Assembly: GCF_020181655.1 (NCBI RefSeq)
Contig: NZ_CP084032.1
Coordinates: 1,240,001 to 1,304,000 of the forward strand
Direction of reading: 5' to 3'
Length of the DNA: 64,000 nt
Source of the DNA: Pectobacterium colocasium
Lineage (GTDB): Bacteria > Pseudomonadota > Gammaproteobacteria > Enterobacterales > Enterobacteriaceae
Shown here one piece after another: positions 43,931 to 53,419 of the stretch. Every line of letters begins with the position of its first letter. The first letter of the stretch is position 1. Position numbers and translations under genes: made by a program. Under the pieces are notes generated by a model. The model made no database searches. It was not told where the DNA came from and worked only from the letters and a program-made list of their open reading frames with translations.

Positions 43931-44895
43931 GTGGACGCTCCAATGCACGATTTAACACTTTCACCAGCCAGGCTGACAGCGAGTTGCCAATAAACACCAA
44001 TAAGGTGCTAAACAAGACTATTCGCATGAGTAAGGGCAGATCACCACGCAAGCCCGCATCTATGGTTGCCTGACCTAGGCCTGGATAGGCAAATACTTTT
44101 TCTGCCAGAAAAGCGCCGCCCAACAACCCTCCAAGCGAGGCAAACTGAAGACAGAGCGCGGGTGTAATTGCATGCCGAAGGATCTGATGGCGCAACAGTG
44201 ACCATCCTTTATCGCCTTGAGAACGTGCAAAACGAATAAACTCGCTGTCCATAATAGTGGCAATTTTTTCACGCGTGTGGAGAGTGATTTGCCCTAATCC
44301 CAGTAAACTTAGTGCGCACACGGGAAGAGCCAGATGGCGCAACCGTTCTGAAAAGGTTGCTATATCAGCATTATTACCGGGTTCCCATGCACAACAAACG
44401 GGGGCAATCGGCCATTGCACGGCGAATAATGACAGCAGCAACATGCCAATCCAGAAGGTAGGGGGGAGGAAAGCAGATAGCTAAGCCGACAAATCATCTT
44501 GTCTGGCCAGCGATTGAGATAGCGCCCAGCTAAAAAGCCGAGAGCAATACCCAGCACTCCCGATATGAGCCAGGCCCCAGCAAGAAGAGCAAATGATGTT
44601 GCGAACCGCTCGTGAATAACACTGGCGACAGGGGCATTAAAGAGCATTGAATAGCCAAGATCGCCTTGTATGAGTTGTAAAAACCAACGACAAAAACGTT
44701 CCCAAAGTGGCTGGTCGAGTCCCCAGCGTGCAGCAATGCGCGCATATTGTTCGGGGGGGGGACATGCAGCAGGTCATTACCAATATAGGCGCGTATAGGA
44801 TCAATAGGCGAAAAACTGAGCAGAATGAAGGTGCTGGCAGCAACCAGCACCAACAGTATCATCAGCCTGAACATATGACTGAAAACACATTTCAT
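43920..44895 (-). pseudogene. Frameshifted DppB/NikB-type permease
   Basis: Read across two frameshifts the minus strand encodes a DppB-type permease: MKCVFSHMFRLMILLVLVAA at the start and FIGNSLSAWLVKVLNRALER near the end. The first frameshift lies in a run of nine C (44753-44761, coding strand), where ten would keep the frame. The second is in a run of six C near 44465-44470, where seven would. The start overlaps the stop of the binding-protein gene (TAATG). Confidence 0.85.
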
Positions 44896-46474
44896 TAATG
44901 GCAGGTCCAGTCATCCAGATTATTCAGAAGTGACCAACTGCCGTGAATCTCAGCGGCCCCTTTACCTAGGTCAATACACGGGTTAGCAAGGTAGGTGTGT
45001 TGAATATTAATTAACCACGCCCAGGCGGCGTCACCCTGAACGCCCGCTCCCTGTTTTCCATCCCATTCAACTTGTCGCCAGAATGGCAGTGCTTTTTGCC
45101 AGTCAGGCGCATCAATGGCCTGTTTAAGATGTTGTTCAACAACCGGATTACTGTAATAACCCGGATTATAGTATTCCAAACCGGCAGTCTGAGCACTGTA
45201 ATGATGGAAGAGTTACATTGGGTCCAGACTTCCCCAACCGAACAACGTAGGGTTGGCGTGCATATGCCGCTCTACGGTTTCCCAACTGCCCGATTGCAGA
45301 GAGATAGCGATACCTACGGGGTGCAGCATCGCCCGAACGGCTTCTGCCAGATCTTTTCTGGTGCTGTCACCACTTGCATACCATAAGGTCAAGCGCGCCT
45401 CTTTGCCCTCTTTGGTACGAATCCCATCTTTACCGACTTGCCAGCCCGCATCATCAAGGATTTTGCGTGATTTTTCTACATCGCCATCTTTGAAAACGAC
45501 GTCAGGACTCTGCCAGGAGAGTCCCTGAACAGCACTGTATGCTGGTATAGCATGACCTTCCATGACCAGTTCTGCCAATTGTTTACGATTGATGGCGTAG
45601 TTAATGGCTCGCCTGATCGCCACATCTGCCGTTACATCGTTCCCAACAGGGAAGCCATTGGCATCGTTTTTACCTGCGTGAACCATTGGGAAAACAATGC
45701 CTCTATTCTCAACACTGTCGCGAACCCAGAGTTTAAGATTATCTTGTTGGGGTACGACTGCCATTGACGGAGCAATACGTACCAGCCCCAACTGACCACT
45801 TCTTGCGGCGGAGTAAGCATTATCTTCATCAAGGAATACAAAGATGAGCCGGCTAAAATCATTCTTTTTACCGGCATACCAAGGGTTAGCTTCAACAATT
45901 AACTGTTGTCCTGGCTGAAAACTGACAAGACGGTAAGGCCTGCGCCAATAGGCTTGTGGGCGAACGTTTTCTCATCATAAAGTTTCTCGGGAACAATACC
46001 TAAAGAGCCAAGCACATTAATGAATGTGCTTTGGGGATGACTCAACGTGATTTCAATTTGACGTACACCAACCTGACGTGCGTGGCTAAAGTTGCCCATG
46101 TCGATTTTTCCGCCGCTTTTTGCCGCTTTGTTATAAGTAAAAACAACATCTTTGGCAGTCAACGGCGAACCATCAGAGAACTTGAGATCGGGTTTTAATG
46201 TCAGTGTCCAGATTCTACCCTCTGCGCTAGTTTCAACTTTTTCGGTGAGCAGGTTTCCCCAACTCATATCGACATTTTGTTTTAACAACGGCGCATGCAG
46301 AAGAAGATAACTACCATGGCTCCAGCCAAGCATTGGGTCAAAACCTTCGGAAGGTTCTGGCCCGATTGCCATTTTTAATGTCTGGCCTTTAGCAATGTGT
46401 TGTTCTGCGAAAAGTGGGGTGGCTAAAGTGAAGGATAAGGCACACATAAGCAGTGCCAGTTTGCCTATATTCAT
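44895..46474 (-). pseudogene. Inactivated family 5 extracellular solute-binding protein
   Basis: The reconstructed protein has a signal peptide (MNIGKLALLMCALSF...LFA) and the family 5 (DppA/OppA/NikA) fold: EPSEGFDPMLGW, then LKPDLKFSDGSPLTAKDVVF. A missing C near 45936 shifts the frame after PIGAG; in the next frame the family continues as PYRLVSFQPGQQLIVEANPW. A second lesion is an in-frame TAA at about 45220, where SLDPM is followed by a stop and then LFHHYSAQTAG. Likely original role: uptake of peptides, nickel or a metallophore; the substrate cannot be told. Confidence 0.87.
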
Positions 46475-47626
<1,152 letters not shown>

Positions 47627-47658
47627 TTTTTCGCTGCGAGTCCCACCTTGTCACAGAA

Positions 47659-47686
47659 ATGCCAGACGACGGTCTGGCATTTTTTC
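47659..47686 (+). terminator. adk terminator
   Basis: A 9-bp stem ATGCCAGAC/GTCTGGCAT with a GACG loop is followed by a run of T, 32 bases after adk. Confidence 0.9.
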
Positions 47687-47781
47687 GTTCTGAAATCCTC
47701 GTTTGCTTATTTTCCTCTATTGATAGCATCGGCGTTATCCCTGCTATCTACCCGTATTTGTTTAGCTTTTTTTCGCTACAA

Positions 47782-47908
47782 TATACCCGTCATACTTCAA
47801 GCTGAATGTTCGTTGGCTTCCCTTGCTCACCCCAGTCACTTACTTGTGTAAGCTCCTGGGGATTCGTGCGGTTGCCGCCTGCATGCAACTCGAATTATTT
47901 AGGGTATA
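47782..47908. repeat. ERIC element
   Basis: A 127-bp palindromic repeat with ends TATACCC and GGGTATA. The centre holds GCTCACCCCAGTCACTTACT and AGCTCCTGGGGATTC, the core sequences targeted by the classic ERIC primers. It lies in the adk-hemH spacer and would be transcribed with hemH if its promoter is upstream. Confidence 0.93.
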
Positions 47909-47973
47909 GACACTTGATATTACGCACTGGCGGGCTGAAAGAAGGCCTGCTTCTCCATAAAAGGAAGACGGCG

Positions 47974-48936
47974 ATGAAACAAGAGAAATACGGCGTGCTA
48001 ATGGTTAACTTAGGAACGCCCGATGCCCCGACGCCGCAGGCGGTGAAGCGTTATCTGGCTGAGTTTCTGAGTGACCGCCGTGTGGTGGATACGCCACGTT
48101 TGCTATGGTGGCCGTTGCTACGTGGTATCATCCTGCCAATACGCTCGCCGCGAGTGGCGAAGCTCTATCAGTCGGTCTGGATGGAAGGGGGATCGCCGCT
48201 GTTGGTGATTAGCCGTCGACAGCAGCAGGCACTGGCTGCACGAATGCCGGAAACGCCTGTTGAGCTGGGGATGAGCTATGGTTCGCCTAGCCTGCGTTCG
48301 GCGCTGGATAAATTACTGGCGCAGGGCGTGACGCAACTGGTGGTCTTGCCGATGTATCCGCAATATTCCTGCTCAACAACCGCAGCGGTGTGGGATGGGC
48401 TAGCGACACAGCTGCGTGATAATCGCCAACTGCCTGCGATTCGCTTTATCCGTGATTACGCCGAGCATCCTGCTTATATTGCAGCGCTAAAGCACCGTGT
48501 CGAGCAGTCTTTTGCTGAACACGGTGAACCAGACAGGTTAGTGATCTCTTATCACGGTATCCCCGTGCGGTATGCCAATGAAGGGGATGACTATCCGCAG
48601 CGCTGTCGGGCGACTACGGAGGCGCTGATTGCTGCGCTGGGGCTGCCGAAAGAGAAAGTGATGATGACCTTCCAGTCACGCTTTGGCCGTGAACCCTGGC
48701 TGACGCCGTACACGGATGAAACCATGCAGGGGCTTCCCGCGCAGGGCGTTAAACATATTCAGATTATGTGCCCTGGTTTTGCGGCTGACTGTCTGGAAAC
48801 GTTGGAAGAGATTCAGGAACAGAACCGCGAAATTTTCCTGCATGCAGGTGGCGAGGCTTTCCACTATATCCCAGCGCTCAATGATGACCCGCTGCATATT
48901 GATCTGCTGGAACAGTTAGTGAGTAAAGCAGAGTAG
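47974..48936 (+). CDS. hemH: Ferrochelatase
   Basis: HemH (320 residues) inserts ferrous iron into protoporphyrin IX, the last step of haem synthesis. Family motifs include [12 protein letters not shown] near the start, the active-site His in [11 protein letters not shown] and [15 protein letters not shown]. The ATG at 47974 follows AAGGAAG; the long upstream frame extension comes from the ERIC element and was rejected. Confidence 0.97.
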   Translation: MKQEKYGVLMVNLGTPDAPTPQAVKRYLAEFLSDRRVVDTPRLLWWPLLRGIILPIRSPRVAKLYQSVWMEGGSPLLVISRRQQQALAARMPETPVELGMSYGSPSLRSALDKLLAQGVTQLVVLPMYPQYSCSTTAAVWDGLATQLRDNRQLPAIRFIRDYAEHPAYIAALKHRVEQSFAEHGEPDRLVISYHGIPVRYANEGDDYPQRCRATTEALIAALGLPKEKVMMTFQSRFGREPWLTPYTDETMQGLPAQGVKHIQIMCPGFAADCLETLEEIQEQNREIFLHAGGEAFHYIPALNDDPLHIDLLEQLVSKAE

Positions 48937-49004
48937 GGATGAGGTTGCCTTTGTCTGGTGGCGTTTGAAGGCGTCAGTGTTTGAAGGCATGGCGCATAAC
49001 GTAA

Positions 49005-49161
49005 AAAATGGCGGGCTTATTTGCCTAATACTGTTCACTTAAGCGTGGATTTAGGGGGAAACACGGTGATGAGGTTCCCGCAGGGATACCTCGCACCGTG
49101 GTAGCCCCCGGTATCTCGACTCTTAAACGATCGGCATTAGGGCTTATTTGCCCGCCATTTT
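49005..49161. repeat. Nested 157-bp palindromic element between hemH and ybaL
   Basis: Outer arms AAAATGGCGGGC (49005-49016) and GCCCGCCATTTT (49150-49161) are perfect complements. Inside are further nested pairs: GGGGG/CCCCC (49054-49058, 49105-49109), CACGGTG/CACCGTG (49062-49068, 49094-49100), GAGGT/ACCTC (49071-49075, 49088-49092) and TCCC/GGGA (49076-49079, 49083-49086). It lies between convergent genes and could be a long bidirectional terminator or a mobile-element remnant. Confidence 0.8.
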
Positions 49162-49181
49162 CGTATTCAGCATGTCGCCGT

Positions 49182-50867
49182 TTAAATAGGACACGCCTGA
49201 GGTGCCGGAGGGAGTTCATCCAGTTTCAGCAGTGTGATCATGCTGTTGGCGATTTCCCGCTCGCCCATGACCACCTCGTTGGCTCCGTGCTCGGTAATGT
49301 AGCTGACTTCATCGTCATAGTGCGCGCGGGCGATAATCTCCAGATCGGCGCGCTTCTCACGGGCTGCCGCGACGATTTCCCCGGCTTCATAGCCGTTCGG
49401 AATCGTCAACAGTAACCAGCGGGCACAGTCCAGACGCGCAATGTCCATGATTTCAGGTTTGGTCGCGTTACCCAACACCGCTTTAATCCCCTGTTCACGC
49501 AAGGCATCAACGCGGGTACGGGAATTCTCAATGACCACGATGGGAATCCCTGCCTGATGCAGTTTGGCACCAATCAGGCTCCCTACGCGACCATAGCCGA
49601 CCAGCAGCGCATGGTTGCACATATCGACAGGAATCTGTTTCTCTTCCTCAATCGCTTCTTCCACGATCTGCTCTTCGATGGTTTCATGCTTCGCCAGATA
49701 GCGTTCAAGCAGCGTAAACAGCAGTGGGTTTATCATGATCGAGAGAATAGCGCCGGCCAGCACCAGATTCCGCCCCTCTTCGGACAGCAGCCCCAACACA
49801 ATGCCGAGCCCGGCCAAAATAAAGGCAAACTCACCGATCTGCGCCAGACTGGCGGAAATCGTTAATGCCGTCCGTTTTGAGTGGCCAAAGAGCCGAACCA
49901 GCACGAAAGCGGCGGCTGACTTACCGAACACGATAATAGCCAGCGTGATCAGCACAGAAATGGGGTCGTTCAGCAGGATCATTGGATCAAACAGCATACC
50001 GACAGAAACGAAGAACAGGACGGCGAAAGCATCGCGCAGTGGCAGCGTATCGTGCGCCGCACGCTGGCTGAGTTCTGATTCGTTCAATACCACGCCGGCG
50101 AAGAATGCACCCAGTGCAAAGGAGACATCAAACAGTTTCACTGCGCCGAAGGCGATGCCGAGTGCCATTGCTAACACCGCTAGCGTGAAAAGCTCGCGTG
50201 AGCCGGTACTGGCACTTTTTGCCAACACCCACGGCACCAGACGGCGACCAACGACAATCATCAGGGTAATAAACGCGATAACTTTACCGATGGTCCAGGC
50301 CAAATCGGCTAGCAGTTTGCTGGTGTCAGCATGTTCAGCGCCGATCATGTCGCCGAAGGCTGGCAGCAGAACCAGCGTCAGTACCATCGCCAGATCTTCC
50401 ACAATCAACCAGCCGATGGCGATTTGACCGCGCTGGCTATCAATCAGCTGTCGCTCTTCAAGCGCGCGTAGCAGCACCACGGTACTGGCGGTGGACAGAC
50501 AGAGGCCGAAAACCAGGCCGCTCGCCAGGCTCCAACCCAGTATGGAGGATAATCCCATTCCAAGCAGCGTCGCCACGGCAATCTGGGCTATTGCGCCGGG
50601 AATGGCGATGGACTTTACCGCCATGAGGTCTTTCAGCGAGAAGTGCAGGCCGACGCCAAACATCAGCAGGATGACGCCAAGTTCAGCCAGCTCGGAGGCC
50701 AGTGACGTATCGGCGACAAAGCCAGGGGTAAAAGGACCGACAAGTACGCCTGCGGCAAGGTAACCAACAAGGGGAGAGATTCGCAGGCGGTTTGCCAGAA
50801 TGCCAAGGAGGAAGGCAAGAACCAGCCCTCCAGCGATAGTAGAAATTAGCGGTGTTGCAGCATGCAT
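49182..50867 (-). CDS. ybaL: CPA2-family cation:proton antiporter YbaL
   Basis: The 561-residue protein has an N-terminal KefB/KefC-like membrane domain with 12-13 helices (about 5-385) and a C-terminal RCK/TrkA-N domain starting at CNHALLVGYGRVGSLIG, a nucleotide-binding glycine motif. It belongs to the monovalent cation:proton antiporter-2 family; the ion and control are not established for YbaL. The ATG at 50867 follows AAGGAG, whereas the in-frame ATG 18 bases upstream has no such site. Confidence 0.92.
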   Translation of the reverse strand: MHAATPLISTIAGGLVLAFLLGILANRLRISPLVGYLAAGVLVGPFTPGFVADTSLASELAELGVILLMFGVGLHFSLKDLMAVKSIAIPGAIAQIAVATLLGMGLSSILGWSLASGLVFGLCLSTASTVVLLRALEERQLIDSQRGQIAIGWLIVEDLAMVLTLVLLPAFGDMIGAEHADTSKLLADLAWTIGKVIAFITLMIVVGRRLVPWVLAKSASTGSRELFTLAVLAMALGIAFGAVKLFDVSFALGAFFAGVVLNESELSQRAAHDTLPLRDAFAVLFFVSVGMLFDPMILLNDPISVLITLAIIVFGKSAAAFVLVRLFGHSKRTALTISASLAQIGEFAFILAGLGIVLGLLSEEGRNLVLAGAILSIMINPLLFTLLERYLAKHETIEEQIVEEAIEEEKQIPVDMCNHALLVGYGRVGSLIGAKLHQAGIPIVVIENSRTRVDALREQGIKAVLGNATKPEIMDIARLDCARWLLLTIPNGYEAGEIVAAAREKRADLEIIARAHYDDEVSYITEHGANEVVMGEREIANSMITLLKLDELPPAPQACPI

Positions 50868-51014
50868 CCCAACTCCTTGTGCCATAGGTGAAACGTAATT
50901 GAGCGGATTTACCCTTCTTGCCTTGAAGCTACAGCGTGGTTAGCGGCGCTTACGTACCCTTATCACTCTTATAGATGTACCGAAAAGCGTATTGGATCCG
51001 TTCGTTTGCTGTCT

Positions 51015-51042
51015 GGCTGCAACGCCAATTATTCTGGGTATA
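51015..51042. repeat. Possible ERIC end remnant
   Basis: This stretch (CTGCAAC...AATTATT...GGGTATA) resembles the right end of the ERIC element at 47782-47908, but with several differences and no other half. A weak call. Confidence 0.3.
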
Positions 51043-51294
51043 CACAAATTCTATTGCATATAGCGAAATGTTGCTTGGGTAAAAGTGGTATTTTATGAAA
51101 AATATCAGTTTCTCAAGCTAAAGGTAGTGTAACACAGATTTCAGGATGGTTTCTCGCGATAAGCATTGATAAACATGCGTAATTATTCTGATAGCGTGAT
51201 GTTCTTGACGCTAATGCCTTACTGCTTTTCTGTGTATTCAGCGGAATAATTTTATCCACTGGTGTAAAACGTCGGAAAACAGAGGATTAACGGT

Positions 51295-51429
51295 ATGATG
51301 CCGGGTTATTCTGGTGAAGCATCCATATTAGCAAGAGTTCGTGACGGCACGACGACAGCGTTGGGTCAGCGAGCGATCATTATAGCGACTATACCTCAGC
51401 TGATTTTGTCGGCTATCGCACATTGCTGA
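51295..51429 (+). CDS. Possible small protein upstream of ushA
   Basis: A 44-codon frame (MMPGYSGEASILARVRDG, then a hydrophobic end IIIATIPQLILSAIA) follows GAGG by about 10 bases. I recognise no family, and a frame of this size can arise by chance. The rest of 50868-51535 shows no gene and must hold the ushA and ybaL promoters. Confidence 0.15.
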   Translation: MMPGYSGEASILARVRDGTTTALGQRAIIIATIPQLILSAIAHC

Positions 51430-51535
51430 CGGACGGTGCCGATGTGCTTCGCGCATTGTTCATCTTGCTGTGGTAATTTGTGTGCTGAATTTCTCAGTGG
51501 TTCCACTGCGTCTTTAAAATAAACGGAGATTTATC

Positions 51536-53185
51536 ATGCGCTTTTCAATAAAAGCTCTGGGATGTGCGATGGCGGTATCGCTGGCGCTAACGCCTGTTAT
51601 GTCAATGGCTTGGGAGAAAGATAAAACATACGCCATCACCATTTTGCATACGAATGACCACCACGGCCACTTCTGGCATAACGACCACGGCGAATATGGG
51701 CTGGCGGCGCAAAAAACGCTGGTCGATCAGATTCGACAGGAAGTGGCGAGTAAAGGTGGCAGCGTATTGCTGCTTTCCGGCGGTGATATTAATACTGGCG
51801 TGCCTGAGTCCGATTTGCAGGATGCGGAGCCAGATTTTCGTGGTATGAACATGGTTGGCTATGATGCGATGGCGCTTGGCAACCACGAATTTGATAATCC
51901 GCTGTCTGTCCTGCGTCAGCAGGAGAAATGGGCAAAATTCCCACTGTTATCGGCCAATATCTATCAGAAAAGCACCAATCAGCGCTTATTTAAGCCTTAT
52001 GCGCTGTTCGACAAGCAAGGTGTGAAAATCGCGGTTATCGGCCTGACAACGGACGATACGGCCAAATTAGGCAATCCTGAGTATTTTACCGATATCGAAT
52101 TCCGTAATCCTTCGACGGAAGCGAAGCAGGTTGTTGAACAATTGCGTAAGAGCGAAAAGCCAGATGTGATTATTGCTGCGACGCACATGGGGCACTATGA
52201 CGACGGTAATCATGGTTCCAACGCGCCGGGCGATGTAGAAATGGCACGTAGCCTGCCAGCGGGATATTTGGACATGATCGTCGGGGGGCATTCGCAGGAT
52301 CCTGTCTGTATGGCGCAGGAAAATAAAAAGCAGGTGGATTATGTGCCAGGCACACCTTGTTCACCCGATCGTCAAAACGGTACCTGGATTGTGCAGGCGC
52401 ATGAATGGGGGAAATATGTTGGTCGGGCTGATTTTACCTTCCGCAATGGTGAATTGAAGCTTGAGCATTACCAACTGATACCCATCAACCTGAAGAAAAA
52501 GGTAGAAAAGGACGGCAAAACCGAACGTGTTTTCTATACGCATGAAATCACGCAGGATCCTGAGGTCATGAAAGTGCTGACGCCGTTCCAGGAAAAAGGG
52601 CAGGCGCAGTTGGGCATCAAGATCGGCAGTGTGAAAGGCAAACTCGAAGGCGATCGTAATCAGGTGCGTTTCCGTCAGACCAATCTGGCGCACGTGCTGC
52701 TGTCGGCACAGCTTGAGCGCGCAGGTGCGGATTTTGCCGTCATGAGCGGCGGTGGCGTGCGTGACTCGATTGAATCCGGTGAGATCACTTATAAAGATGT
52801 CCTTAAGGTTCAGCCGTTTGCCAACACGCTGGTTTATGTGGATATGAAAGGCAGCGATGTTGAGAAATATCTGGCCGTCGCAGCCAATAAAAAGGTGGAT
52901 TCCGGTGCCTATGCGCAATTCCTCAACGTCAGTTTGACGGCGGACGGGCAGGGCGTACAGAACGTGAAAATCAAAGGTGAGCCGTTGCAGGCAGATAAAG
53001 TTTACCGCATGGCAACGCTGAACTTTAATGCGATGGGCGGCGATGGCTACCCGCGTCTTGATAATCTGCCGGGCTATGTGAACACCGGTTTTGTCGACGC
53101 TGAAGTGCTGAAACAATATATCGAGAAGCACTCTCCGCTGGACGCGGAAGCCTACGCGCCGAAAGGTGAGATTGTTTATAAGTAA
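51536..53185 (+). CDS. ushA: Bifunctional UDP-sugar hydrolase/5'-nucleotidase UshA
   Basis: UshA (549 residues; E. coli 550) has a Sec signal peptide (about 1-25, VMSMA) and acts in the periplasm, hydrolysing UDP-sugars and 5'-nucleotides for nucleoside salvage. The N-terminal metallophosphatase domain has the dimetal motifs TNDHHGHFW, GGDINTGVPESD, GNHEFD and GGHSQD. The C-terminal 5'-nucleotidase domain follows (about 360-549). Confidence 0.97.
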   Translation: MRFSIKALGCAMAVSLALTPVMSMAWEKDKTYAITILHTNDHHGHFWHNDHGEYGLAAQKTLVDQIRQEVASKGGSVLLLSGGDINTGVPESDLQDAEPDFRGMNMVGYDAMALGNHEFDNPLSVLRQQEKWAKFPLLSANIYQKSTNQRLFKPYALFDKQGVKIAVIGLTTDDTAKLGNPEYFTDIEFRNPSTEAKQVVEQLRKSEKPDVIIAATHMGHYDDGNHGSNAPGDVEMARSLPAGYLDMIVGGHSQDPVCMAQENKKQVDYVPGTPCSPDRQNGTWIVQAHEWGKYVGRADFTFRNGELKLEHYQLIPINLKKKVEKDGKTERVFYTHEITQDPEVMKVLTPFQEKGQAQLGIKIGSVKGKLEGDRNQVRFRQTNLAHVLLSAQLERAGADFAVMSGGGVRDSIESGEITYKDVLKVQPFANTLVYVDMKGSDVEKYLAVAANKKVDSGAYAQFLNVSLTADGQGVQNVKIKGEPLQADKVYRMATLNFNAMGGDGYPRLDNLPGYVNTGFVDAEVLKQYIEKHSPLDAEAYAPKGEIVYK

Positions 53186-53194
53186 CAAATAGTG

Positions 53195-53240
53195 ATGGCG
53201 GTTTTTGTCTCTTTGCTGATGACTGAAACCGCCATTTTTT
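53195..53240 (+). terminator. ushA terminator
   Basis: A perfect 10-bp stem ATGGCGGTTT/AAACCGCCAT with a 21-base loop is followed by a T run. Confidence 0.8.
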
Positions 53241-53419
53241 CTGTTTGAGCCCTTAAAGGCTGTGCTGCATATAAGCTGCGCATTACAAAAATGAATTGAA
53301 TCTAATTTGCTGGTTTTATTGATTAAATAATCTTATGTTTAGTAAAGTGCTTTAAAATAACAGACCTGCCAAATACGCGATACTCCTGATGCACCCTCAC
53401 TAACGGAGTAGTCGGTACT

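Noticed and set aside
44707..44898. Short plus-strand frames across the ABC transporter region
   Set aside because: They are antisense to pseudogenes whose minus-strand reading gives clear family motifs.
45632..45898. Minus-strand frame of 88 codons inside the binding-protein pseudogene
   Set aside because: The neighbouring frame, joined across the frameshift, gives the solute-binding family sequence; this one is a shadow.
47806..47973. N-terminal extension of hemH
   Set aside because: It is a translation of the ERIC element; ferrochelatase starts at 47974 with a good ribosome-binding site.
49025..49219. Minus-strand frame of 64 codons between hemH and ybaL
   Set aside because: It lies over the nested palindrome and the ybaL 3' end and shows no similarity I recognise.
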